In this document: positions 25,521 through 32,720 of the stretch, piece after piece
Layout of the letters: each line of letters starts with the position of its first letter
Position numbering within the stretch: position 1 is the stretch's first letter
NCBI RefSeq assembly: GCF_018129085.1
Contig: NZ_JAAGBB010000026.1
Location: 43,526-107,525 of the forward strand
Direction: 5' to 3'
Length of the DNA stretch: 64,000 nt
From: Plastoroseomonas hellenica
GTDB taxonomy: Bacteria > Pseudomonadota > Alphaproteobacteria > Acetobacterales > Acetobacteraceae
Notes under the pieces: model-generated
What the model was told of the DNA's origin: nothing
What the model saw: the letters and a program-made list of their open reading frames with translations, nothing else
Database searches by the model: none
Position numbers and translations under genes: made by a program

Positions 25521-26538
25521 AAGCGAGGCCGACGCGCTTGTTGACGAAGCGCGTCGTGAAGCCGCGCCGGACGTCGAGGTCGCGCGGATAGAGGCCCGCA
25601 TCGGCCATGGTGCGGTGAAAGCGGATCCAGCGCTCCTCGGTCATCGCGCCGATCCCAAGCCGGTCGGCATCGCCACTTTTCACGATGCCATGCTCGTTCA
25701 TCGCGCGCACCGCATAGGCGATCTTGGCATCGTCCATGTCCGGGTTGTCGCGCTTGATCAGCGCATTGGCCGCATCCGTGTTGCGCCCCGCCATGTACTG
25801 CGCCCAGCCTTCGATCGACGCATTGACGAAGCGCTGCACCAGGTCCGGCTTCTCCTCCACCATGCGGCGGGAGATGTCGATGGTGGTCTGGTAGTTCTCG
25901 TAGCCGGCATCGGCGATCAGGAAGACGCGGGGCCTGGCGCCGGCCTGCATCGCCGCGAAGGGCTCGGCCGAGACGAAGCCCTGCTGGATCGCCATGCGGT
26001 CGACCAGGAACGGCGTCAGGTTGAAGTTGTAGGGCCGGATCTGCGCGTCGGTGAAATCGAAGCGGGCGCGCAGGAACGGCCAATAGGTGACGCGGCTCGC
26101 GCTGCCGATCAGCATCGGCCGGCCGCGCATGTCCTCGAAGGAATTGATGCCGTTGCCTTCATGCGTCATCAGGATCTGCGGATCCTTCTGCATCATCGCG
26201 GCGATGGTCAGGAAAGGCAGGTTCTCCCGCACATAGTTCAGCGCCTGGAAGCCGGTGGACATGATCATGTCCACCCGCCCGCCGATCAGGAGCTGCGCCG
26301 GGTTCTGCTGCGGCCCGCCCTGGCGCAGCTCGCATTCGATGCCGTGGCGCCGGTAGATGCCGGCGGCGACCGCCTGGTAGTAGCCGCCCTGCTCGGCCTG
26401 GGCGCGCCAATTAGTCTGGAAGCTGACGCGGTCGAGCGACTGCGCCAGCGGCACCCGGGCGCCGGCGACCGCCGCCAGCGTCAGCCCGGTCCCGCCTGCC
26501 AGCAGCCGGCGCCGTTCAATCCGATAACGCGTGCGCAT
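25519..26538 (-). CDS. NMT1/THI5-like ABC substrate-binding protein
   Basis: The 339-residue protein has a signal with adjacent arginines (YRIERRRLLAGGTG) and a hydrophobic stretch ending VPLAQ. It then shows the NMT1/SsuA-like core: VSFQTNWRAQAEQGGYYQAVAAG, GIECELRQGGP and VDMIMSTGFQAL. These bind pyrimidines, nitrate, taurine or sulfonates; the YYQAVAAG start is common in thiamine-precursor binders. The ligand is uncertain. GGAGGG lies before the ATG at 26538. It heads the ABC operon to 23761, with a large hairpin after its stop. Confidence 0.82.
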   Translation of the reverse strand: MRTRYRIERRRLLAGGTGLTLAAVAGARVPLAQSLDRVSFQTNWRAQAEQGGYYQAVAAGIYRRHGIECELRQGGPQQNPAQLLIGGRVDMIMSTGFQALNYVRENLPFLTIAAMMQKDPQILMTHEGNGINSFEDMRGRPMLIGSASRVTYWPFLRARFDFTDAQIRPYNFNLTPFLVDRMAIQQGFVSAEPFAAMQAGARPRVFLIADAGYENYQTTIDISRRMVEEKPDLVQRFVNASIEGWAQYMAGRNTDAANALIKRDNPDMDDAKIAYAVRAMNEHGIVKSGDADRLGIGAMTEERWIRFHRTMADAGLYPRDLDVRRGFTTRFVNKRVGLA

Positions 26539-26594
26539 CCCGCCCTCCGTGTGGTGGCCGTCCCCGAGGCTGGCCACGATGCGCGAAAGGGCAA

Positions 26595-26611
26595 GGGGGC
26601 CGCCAGCCCCC
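26595..26611 (-). terminator. Hairpin after the Bug receptor gene
   Basis: A six-base-pair GGGGGC/GCCCCC stem with a five-base loop stands seven bases after the Bug stop codon. On the minus strand TTGCCCTTTC follows, so it may be a moderate terminator separating the Bug gene from the ABC operon. Confidence 0.5.
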
Positions 26612-26617
26612 GAATGG

Positions 26618-27595
26618 TTATTCGAGGCGGATATTCAGCGCCCGCACCAGGTCCGCCCAGCGCTCCCGGTCCTCGGCGATGAAGCGGCCGAGACCCTCGG
26701 GCGTGGTCGTGCTCGGCACCGCCGCCTGGGCGCGGAAGACCTCCGCGACCGCCGGCACCCGGCTGGCTTCCGCGATCGCATGGGCAAGCGTTGTCGCCGC
26801 AGCCTCCGGCATGCGGGCCGGGCCGAGCAGGCCGAACCAGTTGCCGCCTTCGACCGCGACGCCGAGCTCGCGCAAGGTCGGCACATTCGGCAGCAGCGGC
26901 ACCCGCTCGGCCGACGAGACGGCCAGAAGTTTCACGCGGCCGTCCCGGGATGCGGCCTCGGCGCCACCGGCGGTCAGAAACATGCCGTCGACCTGGCCCG
27001 CGATGACAGCCGTGATCCCCGGCGCCTGGCCGGTGAAGGGCACGTGCAGCATGTCGAGTCCCGCGGCCTTGATCAGCAGCTCCATCGTCAGGTGGGAGGT
27101 GCTGCCGACACCCCAGGACGCGTAGGTGACGCGCCCTGGCGCGCCGCGCACCTTGGCCAGCAAGCCGGCCAGGTCCGTGACGCCGGAGCCCTGGCCGACC
27201 ACCAGCGCGAAGGGCGCGCGGGCGAAGAGGCTGACCGGGGTGAAGTCGGCGACCGGGTTGTAGGTCAGGCGTGGATAGACTAGCGGGTTGATCGCATGCG
27301 TCTCGGCATTGCCGAGGATCAGCGTGTGCCCATCCGGCTGGGCGCGGGCAACCACCTCGGTGCCGAGGGCGCCGGTGGCGCCGGGGCGGTTCTCGATCAC
27401 CACGGGCTGGCCGAGCGGCCCCTGCATCGCCTGGGCCAGGGAGCGCATGACCACATCGGCGAAGGCGCCCGGCGGCCAGGGGACGATGATGCGCACCGGG
27501 CGTTCCGGATAGGCGGCGCGCGCGATGCCGGGCAACGCCAGCGCGGCGCCGAGGGCGAGCGCACCGCGGCGCCCGATCTGGAATGTCCTGTTCAT
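26618..27595 (-). CDS. Bug/TctC-family periplasmic receptor
   Basis: The 325-residue protein has a signal with IGRRGALALGAALA and the cleavage region IARAA. Bug marks are RPVRIIVPWPPGAFADVVMRS, VVIENRPGATGALG and HVPFTGQAPG, then LPNVPTLRELG. It likely binds a carboxylate in the periplasm. Its start overlaps the 3-hydroxyisobutyrate-dehydrogenase-like stop in ATGA, so both are under the operator-bearing promoter at 28563. No TctA or TctB is present nearby. Confidence 0.88.
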   Translation of the reverse strand: MNRTFQIGRRGALALGAALALPGIARAAYPERPVRIIVPWPPGAFADVVMRSLAQAMQGPLGQPVVIENRPGATGALGTEVVARAQPDGHTLILGNAETHAINPLVYPRLTYNPVADFTPVSLFARAPFALVVGQGSGVTDLAGLLAKVRGAPGRVTYASWGVGSTSHLTMELLIKAAGLDMLHVPFTGQAPGITAVIAGQVDGMFLTAGGAEAASRDGRVKLLAVSSAERVPLLPNVPTLRELGVAVEGGNWFGLLGPARMPEAAATTLAHAIAEASRVPAVAEVFRAQAAVPSTTTPEGLGRFIAEDRERWADLVRALNIRLE

Positions 27596-28488
27596 GGCTT
27601 GCGGATCTCCACCCCTGCCCATTGCTCGACCGTCCGGGCGACCGCGGTCATGTCGCTGTCGGGGCCGAAGGTCGCGCTGGTGACCGCCATCATCTGGCGC
27701 ACCGCGCTGCCGACGATCATCGGCACGCCCATCGCCCCTGCCTCGTCGACGCAGAGGCCGACATCCTTGAGCGACAGACCGGTCGCGAAGCCGAAATCGA
27801 AGCCGCCGGGGATGACGTGACGCGGGATCTTCTCCTGGGTCGCGCTGTTGCGGCCGCTGCTGGCGTTGATGACCTCGCACATCAATTCGGGGTCGAGCCC
27901 GGCCTTCACCCCCATCGCCAGTGCCTCGGAGGAGACGACCAGCGCCGCGACCGAAAGCAGGTTATTGCAGAGCTTCATGACCTGGGCCTGGCCCGGCTTC
28001 TCCCCGCAGAAGAAGGTCCTGCCCAGCACCTGCAGGATCGGCTCCAGCGTGTCGTATTCGCCGCGCGGGCCGGAGACCATGATGGCCAAGCTGCCCTTGG
28101 CGGCGCCGCCGATGCCGCCGCTGACCGGCGCGTCGAAGGTGCTGCGCCCGGCTTCGGCGAAGGCGGCCGCGACTTCGCCGGCGACGCGCGGACCGGTGGT
28201 CGAAAGGTCGACGAAGCGCCGCGCGCGCTGGCCTTCCAGCACGCCACCGGGCCCGATGGCGACCGCGCGCACCACGGCCGGGGTGGGCAGGCTGGCCAGC
28301 ACGATATCGGCGCGGTCGGCGACCTCCCGCGCGCTCGCCGCGGCGATGGCACCCTTGGCGACCAGGGCCGCGACCGCCGCCTCGGACCGATCATTGACGA
28401 CGACGCTGTGCCCCGCCTCCAGCAGCCGGGCCGCCATGCGGCTGCCCATCTGCCCCAGCCCGATGAATCCCAGAACCTGATCGGCCAT
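27592..28488 (-). CDS. 3-hydroxyisobutyrate dehydrogenase-like NAD(P) oxidoreductase
   Basis: The 298-residue protein has the beta-hydroxyacid dehydrogenase pattern. The Rossmann motif GFIGLGQMGSRMA is at 7-19, the substrate loop DAPVSGGIGGAAKG is near 118, and the catalytic-lysine block VMKLCNNLL is near 168. It oxidises or reduces a 3-hydroxyacid such as 3-hydroxyisobutyrate or tartronate semialdehyde. The exact substrate is not fixed by sequence. It is first of the operon with the Bug receptor, and its promoter contains a LacI-type palindrome. Confidence 0.86.
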   Translation of the reverse strand: MADQVLGFIGLGQMGSRMAARLLEAGHSVVVNDRSEAAVAALVAKGAIAAASAREVADRADIVLASLPTPAVVRAVAIGPGGVLEGQRARRFVDLSTTGPRVAGEVAAAFAEAGRSTFDAPVSGGIGGAAKGSLAIMVSGPRGEYDTLEPILQVLGRTFFCGEKPGQAQVMKLCNNLLSVAALVVSSEALAMGVKAGLDPELMCEVINASSGRNSATQEKIPRHVIPGGFDFGFATGLSLKDVGLCVDEAGAMGVPMIVGSAVRQMMAVTSATFGPDSDMTAVARTVEQWAGVEIRKP

Positions 28489-28562
28489 ACGGTTCCCTTC
28501 CCTCTAGCGATACCAGCCGGCAATGCCGGTCAACGCGGGTTTCATGCCGCTCTGTCGCGGCA

Positions 28563-28592
28563 ATTATGGTATCGATACCATAAGCGACGCAA
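28563..28592 (-). promoter_or_regulatory. Promoter with embedded LacI-type operator TATGGTATCGATACCATA
   Basis: A perfect 18-base palindrome occupies 28565-28582. On the minus strand a -35-like TTGCGT (28587-28592) and a -10-like CATAAT (28563-28568) are 18 bases apart, with the palindrome covering the spacer and part of the -10. A repressor there would block RNA polymerase on the operon beginning at 28488. A half-site CGATACC is at 28508-28514. The rest of this 309-base gene-free gap is the repeat at 28618. The central CG is the usual LacI-family operator form. Confidence 0.7.
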
Positions 28593-28617
28593 GCCACCCA
28601 GCGCCCACCTGCCCCTT

Positions 28618-28791
28618 GCGGCCGCAGGCCGCCACTGGTTTCTGCGGGGCGAGCGCAGCGATGCCCCGAGGCCGCGAACGCGGCCCGCGCGCGACCATCC
28701 GTCGCGCCGGGCGCGCCCTGACAGCGCGTTAGCCAAGGCCGCGGATGCGGCCGCCGGCGCCTGAGGACAATGATGACTCCGGCGCCTGAGG
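28618..28791. repeat. Intergenic mosaic repeat, copy B
   Basis: This region matches 3389-3542 block by block (GCGGCCGCAGGCCGCC, CTGCGGGGCGAGCG, AGCGATGCCC, GCGCGCGACCATC, GCCAAG, CTGAGG) with diverged spacers, and lies in the same position and orientation: just after the stop of a leftward gene. Its end carries a duplicated CCGGCGCCTGAGG, at 28754 and 28779. Hairpins such as GGCCGC-GAAC-GCGGCC are visible. Confidence 0.75.
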
Positions 28792-28797
28792 CCAGAA

Positions 28798-29841
28798 TTA
28801 CGTACTACTCCGATGGATGATCTCGAAGCGCAGATCCACCGCGACCGCGGCGCGCGAGCGGCCGGTGATGCGGTCCAGCAGCACCTCGGCGCTGCGCCGC
28901 CCGATCTCGAGCCGCGGCAGCTTCAGCGTGGTCACCGGCGGCACCAGATGGCCGAGTAGGTCGAAATTGTCGAAGGCCGCGATCGCGACCTTGCCCGGTA
29001 CCGGCCAGCCGCGCCGCGTGCATTCCAGCACGGCGCCGATCGCCAGCACGTCGCCGGCGAAGAAGATCGCGTCGGGATCGCCGCCGCCCTCCACCAGCCG
29101 CAGCAGCGCCTCGGCGCCGGAGGCGAGGCCGGGCGGCATCTCCAGCACCAGGCGCGGATCGGCGGCGAGGCGGCTCTCCTCCAGCGCCGCCAGATAGCCG
29201 CGCCGGCGATCCCGGCTGCGCTCATTGGCGGCGAGCGGCAGGCTGACGAAAGCGATGCGGCGATAGCCGAGCCGCGCCAGATGCAAGGTCATGGCGCGCG
29301 AGGCATCCTCGTTGGAATAGCTCACCACCATGTCGAGAGGCTCTGGCGTCAGCGTACCATTCTCCACCACCGGCACGCCGGAACGGCGGATCATCGCGAC
29401 AGCGGCCGGCGAATGGGTGGTGTCGTGCAGGATCAGCCCGGCCACGCGCTGCGCCAGGAAGGCCCGGATGGCCGCCTCTTCCGCCTCCGCGCTGTAGCCG
29501 GTATCGGCGATCATGAGCTGGTGGTCATGCCGCCGCAGCACGTCCGAGATGCCCTGGATGGTGCTGCTGAAGAGCGAGTTCTCGATGCTCGGCATGATCA
29601 GGCCGACGACGTTGGAGCGGCTGGAGGAGAGGCTGCCTGCCAGCTTGTTCGGCACGTAGCCGACCGCCGCGACCGCCTCCGCGACGCGCTTGCGAACCTC
29701 GGGCGAGACCTTTGCCGGATCCTTCAGCGCGCGCGATACCGTCATGGTGGAGACTTGTGCGGCGCGCGCCACGTCGCGCATGCGCGTGGCCCCGTTCTCC
29801 CGGTCGGCGCCCTGGAGCGTTTTCCGTTCGCTTGGGCTCAC
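28798..29841 (-). CDS. LacI-family transcriptional repressor
   Basis: The 347-residue protein has a LacI helix-turn-helix at about 21-45 (MRDVARAAQVSTMTVSRALK) and the hinge GYVPNKLAGSLSS with Leu67-Ala68, which inserts at the central CpG of the operator. A periplasmic-binding-protein-like effector domain from residue 80 begins NVVGLIMPSIENSLFSSTIQG. The palindromes GGTATCGATACC at 28565 and 32683 and the variant at 32596 have the right size and centre for it. It probably responds to the acid taken up by the surrounding Bug receptors. No operator is visible before its own gene. Confidence 0.9.
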   Translation of the reverse strand: MSPSERKTLQGADRENGATRMRDVARAAQVSTMTVSRALKDPAKVSPEVRKRVAEAVAAVGYVPNKLAGSLSSSRSNVVGLIMPSIENSLFSSTIQGISDVLRRHDHQLMIADTGYSAEAEEAAIRAFLAQRVAGLILHDTTHSPAAVAMIRRSGVPVVENGTLTPEPLDMVVSYSNEDASRAMTLHLARLGYRRIAFVSLPLAANERSRDRRRGYLAALEESRLAADPRLVLEMPPGLASGAEALLRLVEGGGDPDAIFFAGDVLAIGAVLECTRRGWPVPGKVAIAAFDNFDLLGHLVPPVTTLKLPRLEIGRRSAEVLLDRITGRSRAAVAVDLRFEIIHRSST

Positions 29842-29872
29842 TTCAAATGCTCCAGCCCATTGTTTCGGCGGG

Positions 29873-29915
29873 GAGATTCACGCCTCCGGACGCTTCCGTC
29901 CTCCGGCGATCTGCC
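29873..29915. repeat. Palindromic repeat, GATTCACGCCT family
   Basis: A single copy, inverted relative to the pair at 16975: GGAGATTCACGCCTCCGGACG, then TTCCGTCCTCCGGCGATCTGCC. Inner arms GGACG and CGTCC have changed together relative to the other copies (GGGCG/CGCCC), so pairing is kept. It lies between the LacI gene start and the SDR stop. Confidence 0.7.
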
Positions 29916-29923
29916 CTTGACCA

Positions 29924-30694
29924 TCAGACGGCGCGCACCCAGCCACCATCCACATCCAGAATGGCGCCCTGCACATAGCTGGCGCCAGGCCCGGCGAGGA
30001 AGGCCGCGACCTCCGCGATCTCCTCCGGCCTGCCGAAGCGGGCGATGCCGGTCTCGGCCGCGATGGCTGCCGCGGCTTCGGCATCGCCGAGGCCGCGCTC
30101 GCGGCCGAGCGTCTCGATCCGCCGGGCCAGCCGATCGGTGCGGATGCTGCCGGGGTTGATCGCGTTCACCCGCACACCGTCCGCGACGCCGCGATCGGCC
30201 AGCGCCTTGGTGAAGTTCATCAGTGCGGCGTTGACCGAGCCGCCGATGGTGAAATCGGCGCTGGCGATCCGCCCCCCGACGCCCGCGACCAGGGTGGCGC
30301 TGCCGGCGTTGCGGACGAGCTCCGGCCAGGCGGCGCGGCAGAGCCTGACGGCGCCAAACAGCTTCAGCGCATAGCCATCGGCCCAGGCATCGTCGCCGAG
30401 GGTCAGGAAGTCGCCGCGTTGGGTGGCGCCGGCGCTGTGCACCACAATGTCGAGCCGCCCGTGGCGCGCCAGCGTCGCCGCCACGGCGCGGTCGCCGGCA
30501 TCGGATTCGCGCAGATCGACGGCGAAGGCGGAAGCGCCGGGCAGCGCCGTGGCCTCCGCCTCCAGGGCCGCCGCCGAGCGCGCGACCAGTGCCACCGCGG
30601 CCCCGGCGGCCGCGAGGCGCCGGGCGATGGCGAGGCCGATGCCCCGGCTCGCGCCGCTGACCAGGGCGACCTTGCCCGTGAGAGGATTGTCCAT
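29924..30694 (-). CDS. Short-chain dehydrogenase-like protein lacking the Tyr/Lys catalytic pair
   Basis: The 256-residue protein has TGxxxGxG-type binding (SGASRGIGLAIARRLA) and HSAG in place of NNAG. The active region reads ADFTIGGSVNAALMNF: aligned on the conserved AL pair, Gly stands for the tyrosine and Asn for the lysine, and the serine strand (LVAGVGG) has no serine. It is the same variant as in the gene at 9413, which suggests a defined subfamily that binds a nucleotide but may use different chemistry. It begins four bases after the Bug receptor at 30699. Confidence 0.82.
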   Translation of the reverse strand: MDNPLTGKVALVSGASRGIGLAIARRLAAAGAAVALVARSAAALEAEATALPGASAFAVDLRESDAGDRAVAATLARHGRLDIVVHSAGATQRGDFLTLGDDAWADGYALKLFGAVRLCRAAWPELVRNAGSATLVAGVGGRIASADFTIGGSVNAALMNFTKALADRGVADGVRVNAINPGSIRTDRLARRIETLGRERGLGDAEAAAAIAAETGIARFGRPEEIAEVAAFLAGPGASYVQGAILDVDGGWVRAV

Positions 30695-30698
30695 CGCG

Positions 30699-31667
30699 CT
30701 ACTCCAGACGGATATGCGCGTCGCGGACGACGCGGCCGATCTTCTCCATATCCTCGGCCATCACCCGGCCGAAAGCCTCGGCACTGCCGCCGACCACCTC
30801 CGCCCCCATGTCCAGCAGCCTCGCCCGCTCCGCCGGCGTGGAGATGATCTCCCCGATCGCGGCGTTGAGACGGGCGACGGCCGCGGGCGCCATATTGGCG
30901 GGTCCGAGGCAGCCATACCATTCATCGATGGCATAGCCCGGCAGCCCCGATTCGGCGATGGTCGGCACATCCGGCAGATAGGCCGCGCGCTGGGCGGAGG
31001 TCACCGCGATGGCGCGCACCCGCCCGTCGCGCACGAAGGGCAGGGTGGAGCTGGCATTGCCGAACATGAGCTGGATCGCGCCGCCGGCGAGGTCGGTCAG
31101 CGCCGGCCCGCCGCCGCGATAGGGCACATGCACCATGTCCGTGCCGGTCATCAGCTTGAACATCTCGCCCGAGATATGCACGGCCGAGCCGATGCCCGGG
31201 GAGCCGAAGGCCAGCGCGCCCGGCCGCTGCTTCGCCAGTGCGATCAGCTCGGCAACCGACTGCACCGGCACGGACGGGTGCACCGCCAGGATATTCGCCA
31301 CCCGCGAATGCATAATGATCGGCGTCGTGTCGCGGATCGGATGCCAGGACTGGCGCTGCATCAGCGGCATGGAGATGACCGTGCTGGTCACCATGCCGAA
31401 GGTGTAGCCGTCATTCGGCGCCCGCACGAGCTCGCCTGTCCCGATGGCGCCGGAAGCGCCGCCGCGATTGTCGATCACCACCGGCTGGCCCAGTGCCGCG
31501 GCGAGTGGTGGTTGCAACTGCCGCGCCAGGATATCGGTGGTGCCGCCGGGCGGCCAGGTGACGATCAGCCGCACCGGCCGGGTCGGGAAGGCCTGAGCCC
31601 CTGCCGCCCGCGGCAGGGCGGCCGTGGCGGCGGCGACGCCTGCTGCGATCATGGTGCGTCTGTTCAT
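30699..31667 (-). CDS. Bug/TctC-family periplasmic receptor
   Basis: The 322-residue protein starts MNRRTMIAAGVAA with a short signal ending AAGAQ. Bug-family marks are RPVRLIVTWPPGGTTDILARQ, VVIDNRGGASGAIG and HVPYRGGGPALTDL. It probably binds a small carboxylate. It is four bases upstream of the atypical SDR, with which it forms a small operon. The 139-base region upstream holds long inverted repeats. Confidence 0.88.
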   Translation of the reverse strand: MNRRTMIAAGVAAATAALPRAAGAQAFPTRPVRLIVTWPPGGTTDILARQLQPPLAAALGQPVVIDNRGGASGAIGTGELVRAPNDGYTFGMVTSTVISMPLMQRQSWHPIRDTTPIIMHSRVANILAVHPSVPVQSVAELIALAKQRPGALAFGSPGIGSAVHISGEMFKLMTGTDMVHVPYRGGGPALTDLAGGAIQLMFGNASSTLPFVRDGRVRAIAVTSAQRAAYLPDVPTIAESGLPGYAIDEWYGCLGPANMAPAAVARLNAAIGEIISTPAERARLLDMGAEVVGGSAEAFGRVMAEDMEKIGRVVRDAHIRLE

Positions 31668-31683
31668 TGTCGTTCCCCCCAGA

Positions 31684-31787
31684 GCGTGATGACCTGAGGC
31701 CGGTTCGGCCGAAAAGTCTGAATCACGCGATCAGACAAGGGTTCTGGAGCTTGACCCGTGAGCGCTTGCGAACGGGTCGATCTCCAG
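31684..31787. repeat. Complex inverted-repeat region upstream of the Bug gene
   Basis: Two nested stems are visible. GCGTGAT (31684-31690) pairs with ATCACGC (31722-31728), around a GGCCGG-TTC-GGCC inner stem. CTGGAG plus GACCCGT (31744-31759) pairs with ACGGGTC plus CTCCAG (31772-31787). Similar GAGCGTGAT...AATCACGC elements are dispersed in alphaproteobacterial genomes as far as I recall; there is no second copy in this window. Confidence 0.55.
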
Positions 31788-31806
31788 CGGCGCATCCGTC
31801 GCCCTG

Positions 31807-32610
31807 TCATCCGGCGGACCAGCCGCCATCCATCGGCAATGCGGTGCCGGTGATGTCACGCGCCGCTGGGCTGCACAGGAAGCTCACCATCGCAGCGATG
31901 GCCTCGGCGTCGACGAAGCGCCCGGTCGGCTGCTTGCCGGCGAGGAAGCGGGCGGCGGCGGCCTGCGCGCTGATCCCCGCTTCGTCCATGATGGCGCGGA
32001 TGCGGGTCTCGATGCTGGGCGTCATGGTCGAACCCGGGCAGACCGCGTTGCAGGTGATGCCGCTTTCGGCGGTCTCCAGCGCGACCGCGCGCGTCAGGCC
32101 GATCAGCGCCGTCTTGGTGGTGACATAGCCGACGCGGTCCCGGGTGCCGACCAGGCCGTAGATCGAAGACATGTTGACGATCCGCCCGAAACCACGACGG
32201 CGCATGCCCGGCAGCGCCAGGCGGATGGCGTGGAAGGCGGCTGAGAGATTGACCGCGAGGTCCATGTTCCAGGCGGCCGGATCGGTCTTCTCGACCGCGC
32301 CGAAATGGCGGGTGGCGGCGTTGTTCACGAGGATGTCGATCGCACCCGCGCTCTCGATCATCGCCGCGATGGCGGCCGGATCGGCGAGGTCGGCGCGGCA
32401 ATATCGCACCCGTACGCCACTCTCCGCGATCGCCGCGACCGCCGGCGCCGCCTCCTCGGGCGTGGCCAGCCCATGCAGCGCGATGTCGCAGCCGGCGACG
32501 GCGAGGCGGCGCGCGATCGCCTGGCCGATGCCGCCCGTGGAGCCGGTGACCAAGGCGAGGCGGCCGCGCAGGGATGGGGCAGTCGAGGCGGATTCTGGGA
32601 TCGATACCAT
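31807..32610 (-). CDS. Short-chain dehydrogenase, 3-hydroxybutyrate-dehydrogenase-like
   Basis: The 267-residue protein is a canonical SDR: TGSTGGIGQAIARRLA near residue 22, ILVNNAATRHFG near 93, MSSIYGLVG with the serine, and YVTTKTALIGLTRA with Tyr and Lys. The C-terminal GTALPMDGGWSAG is typical. Length and insert pattern resemble D-3-hydroxybutyrate dehydrogenase, but the substrate is not certain. Its start codon lies inside a LacI-operator-like sequence and six bases from a -10 element, so the message may be leaderless. It is divergent from the Bug-PrpD-MFS operon. Confidence 0.85.
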   Translation of the reverse strand: MVSIPESASTAPSLRGRLALVTGSTGGIGQAIARRLAVAGCDIALHGLATPEEAAPAVAAIAESGVRVRYCRADLADPAAIAAMIESAGAIDILVNNAATRHFGAVEKTDPAAWNMDLAVNLSAAFHAIRLALPGMRRRGFGRIVNMSSIYGLVGTRDRVGYVTTKTALIGLTRAVALETAESGITCNAVCPGSTMTPSIETRIRAIMDEAGISAQAAAARFLAGKQPTGRFVDAEAIAAMVSFLCSPAARDITGTALPMDGGWSAG

Positions 32611-32646
32611 GGTACAATATTAGAAGAGATGCATGGAGCCGAGCAA
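32596..32646 (-). promoter_or_regulatory. Leaderless-type promoter overlapping a LacI operator-like site
   Basis: On the minus strand TTGCTC (32641-32646) and TAATAT (32617-32622) are 18 bases apart. The A of the start ATG at 32610 is seven bases after the -10, where transcription would start. The first codons give ATGGTATCGATCCCA, a variant of the palindrome TGGTATCGATACCA with one mismatched position (32596-32609). A repressor there would cover the start site. Confidence 0.5.
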
Positions 32647-32661
32647 GCACCCGGCCACGGC

Positions 32662-32694
32662 TTTACCGGATGCTTCTCAAAAGGTATCGATACC
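32662..32694 (+). promoter_or_regulatory. Rightward promoter with LacI-type operator GGTATCGATACC
   Basis: The perfect 12-base palindrome GGTATCGATACC stands at 32683-32694, 26 bases before the ATG of the Bug gene. TTTACC (32662-32667) and TATCGA (32685-32690), 17 bases apart, form a weak -35/-10 pair with the -10 inside the palindrome. The arrangement resembles that at 28563. Confidence 0.65.
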
Positions 32695-32720
32695 AAAAAT
32701 CGCCCTGGGGGATTCGTACC

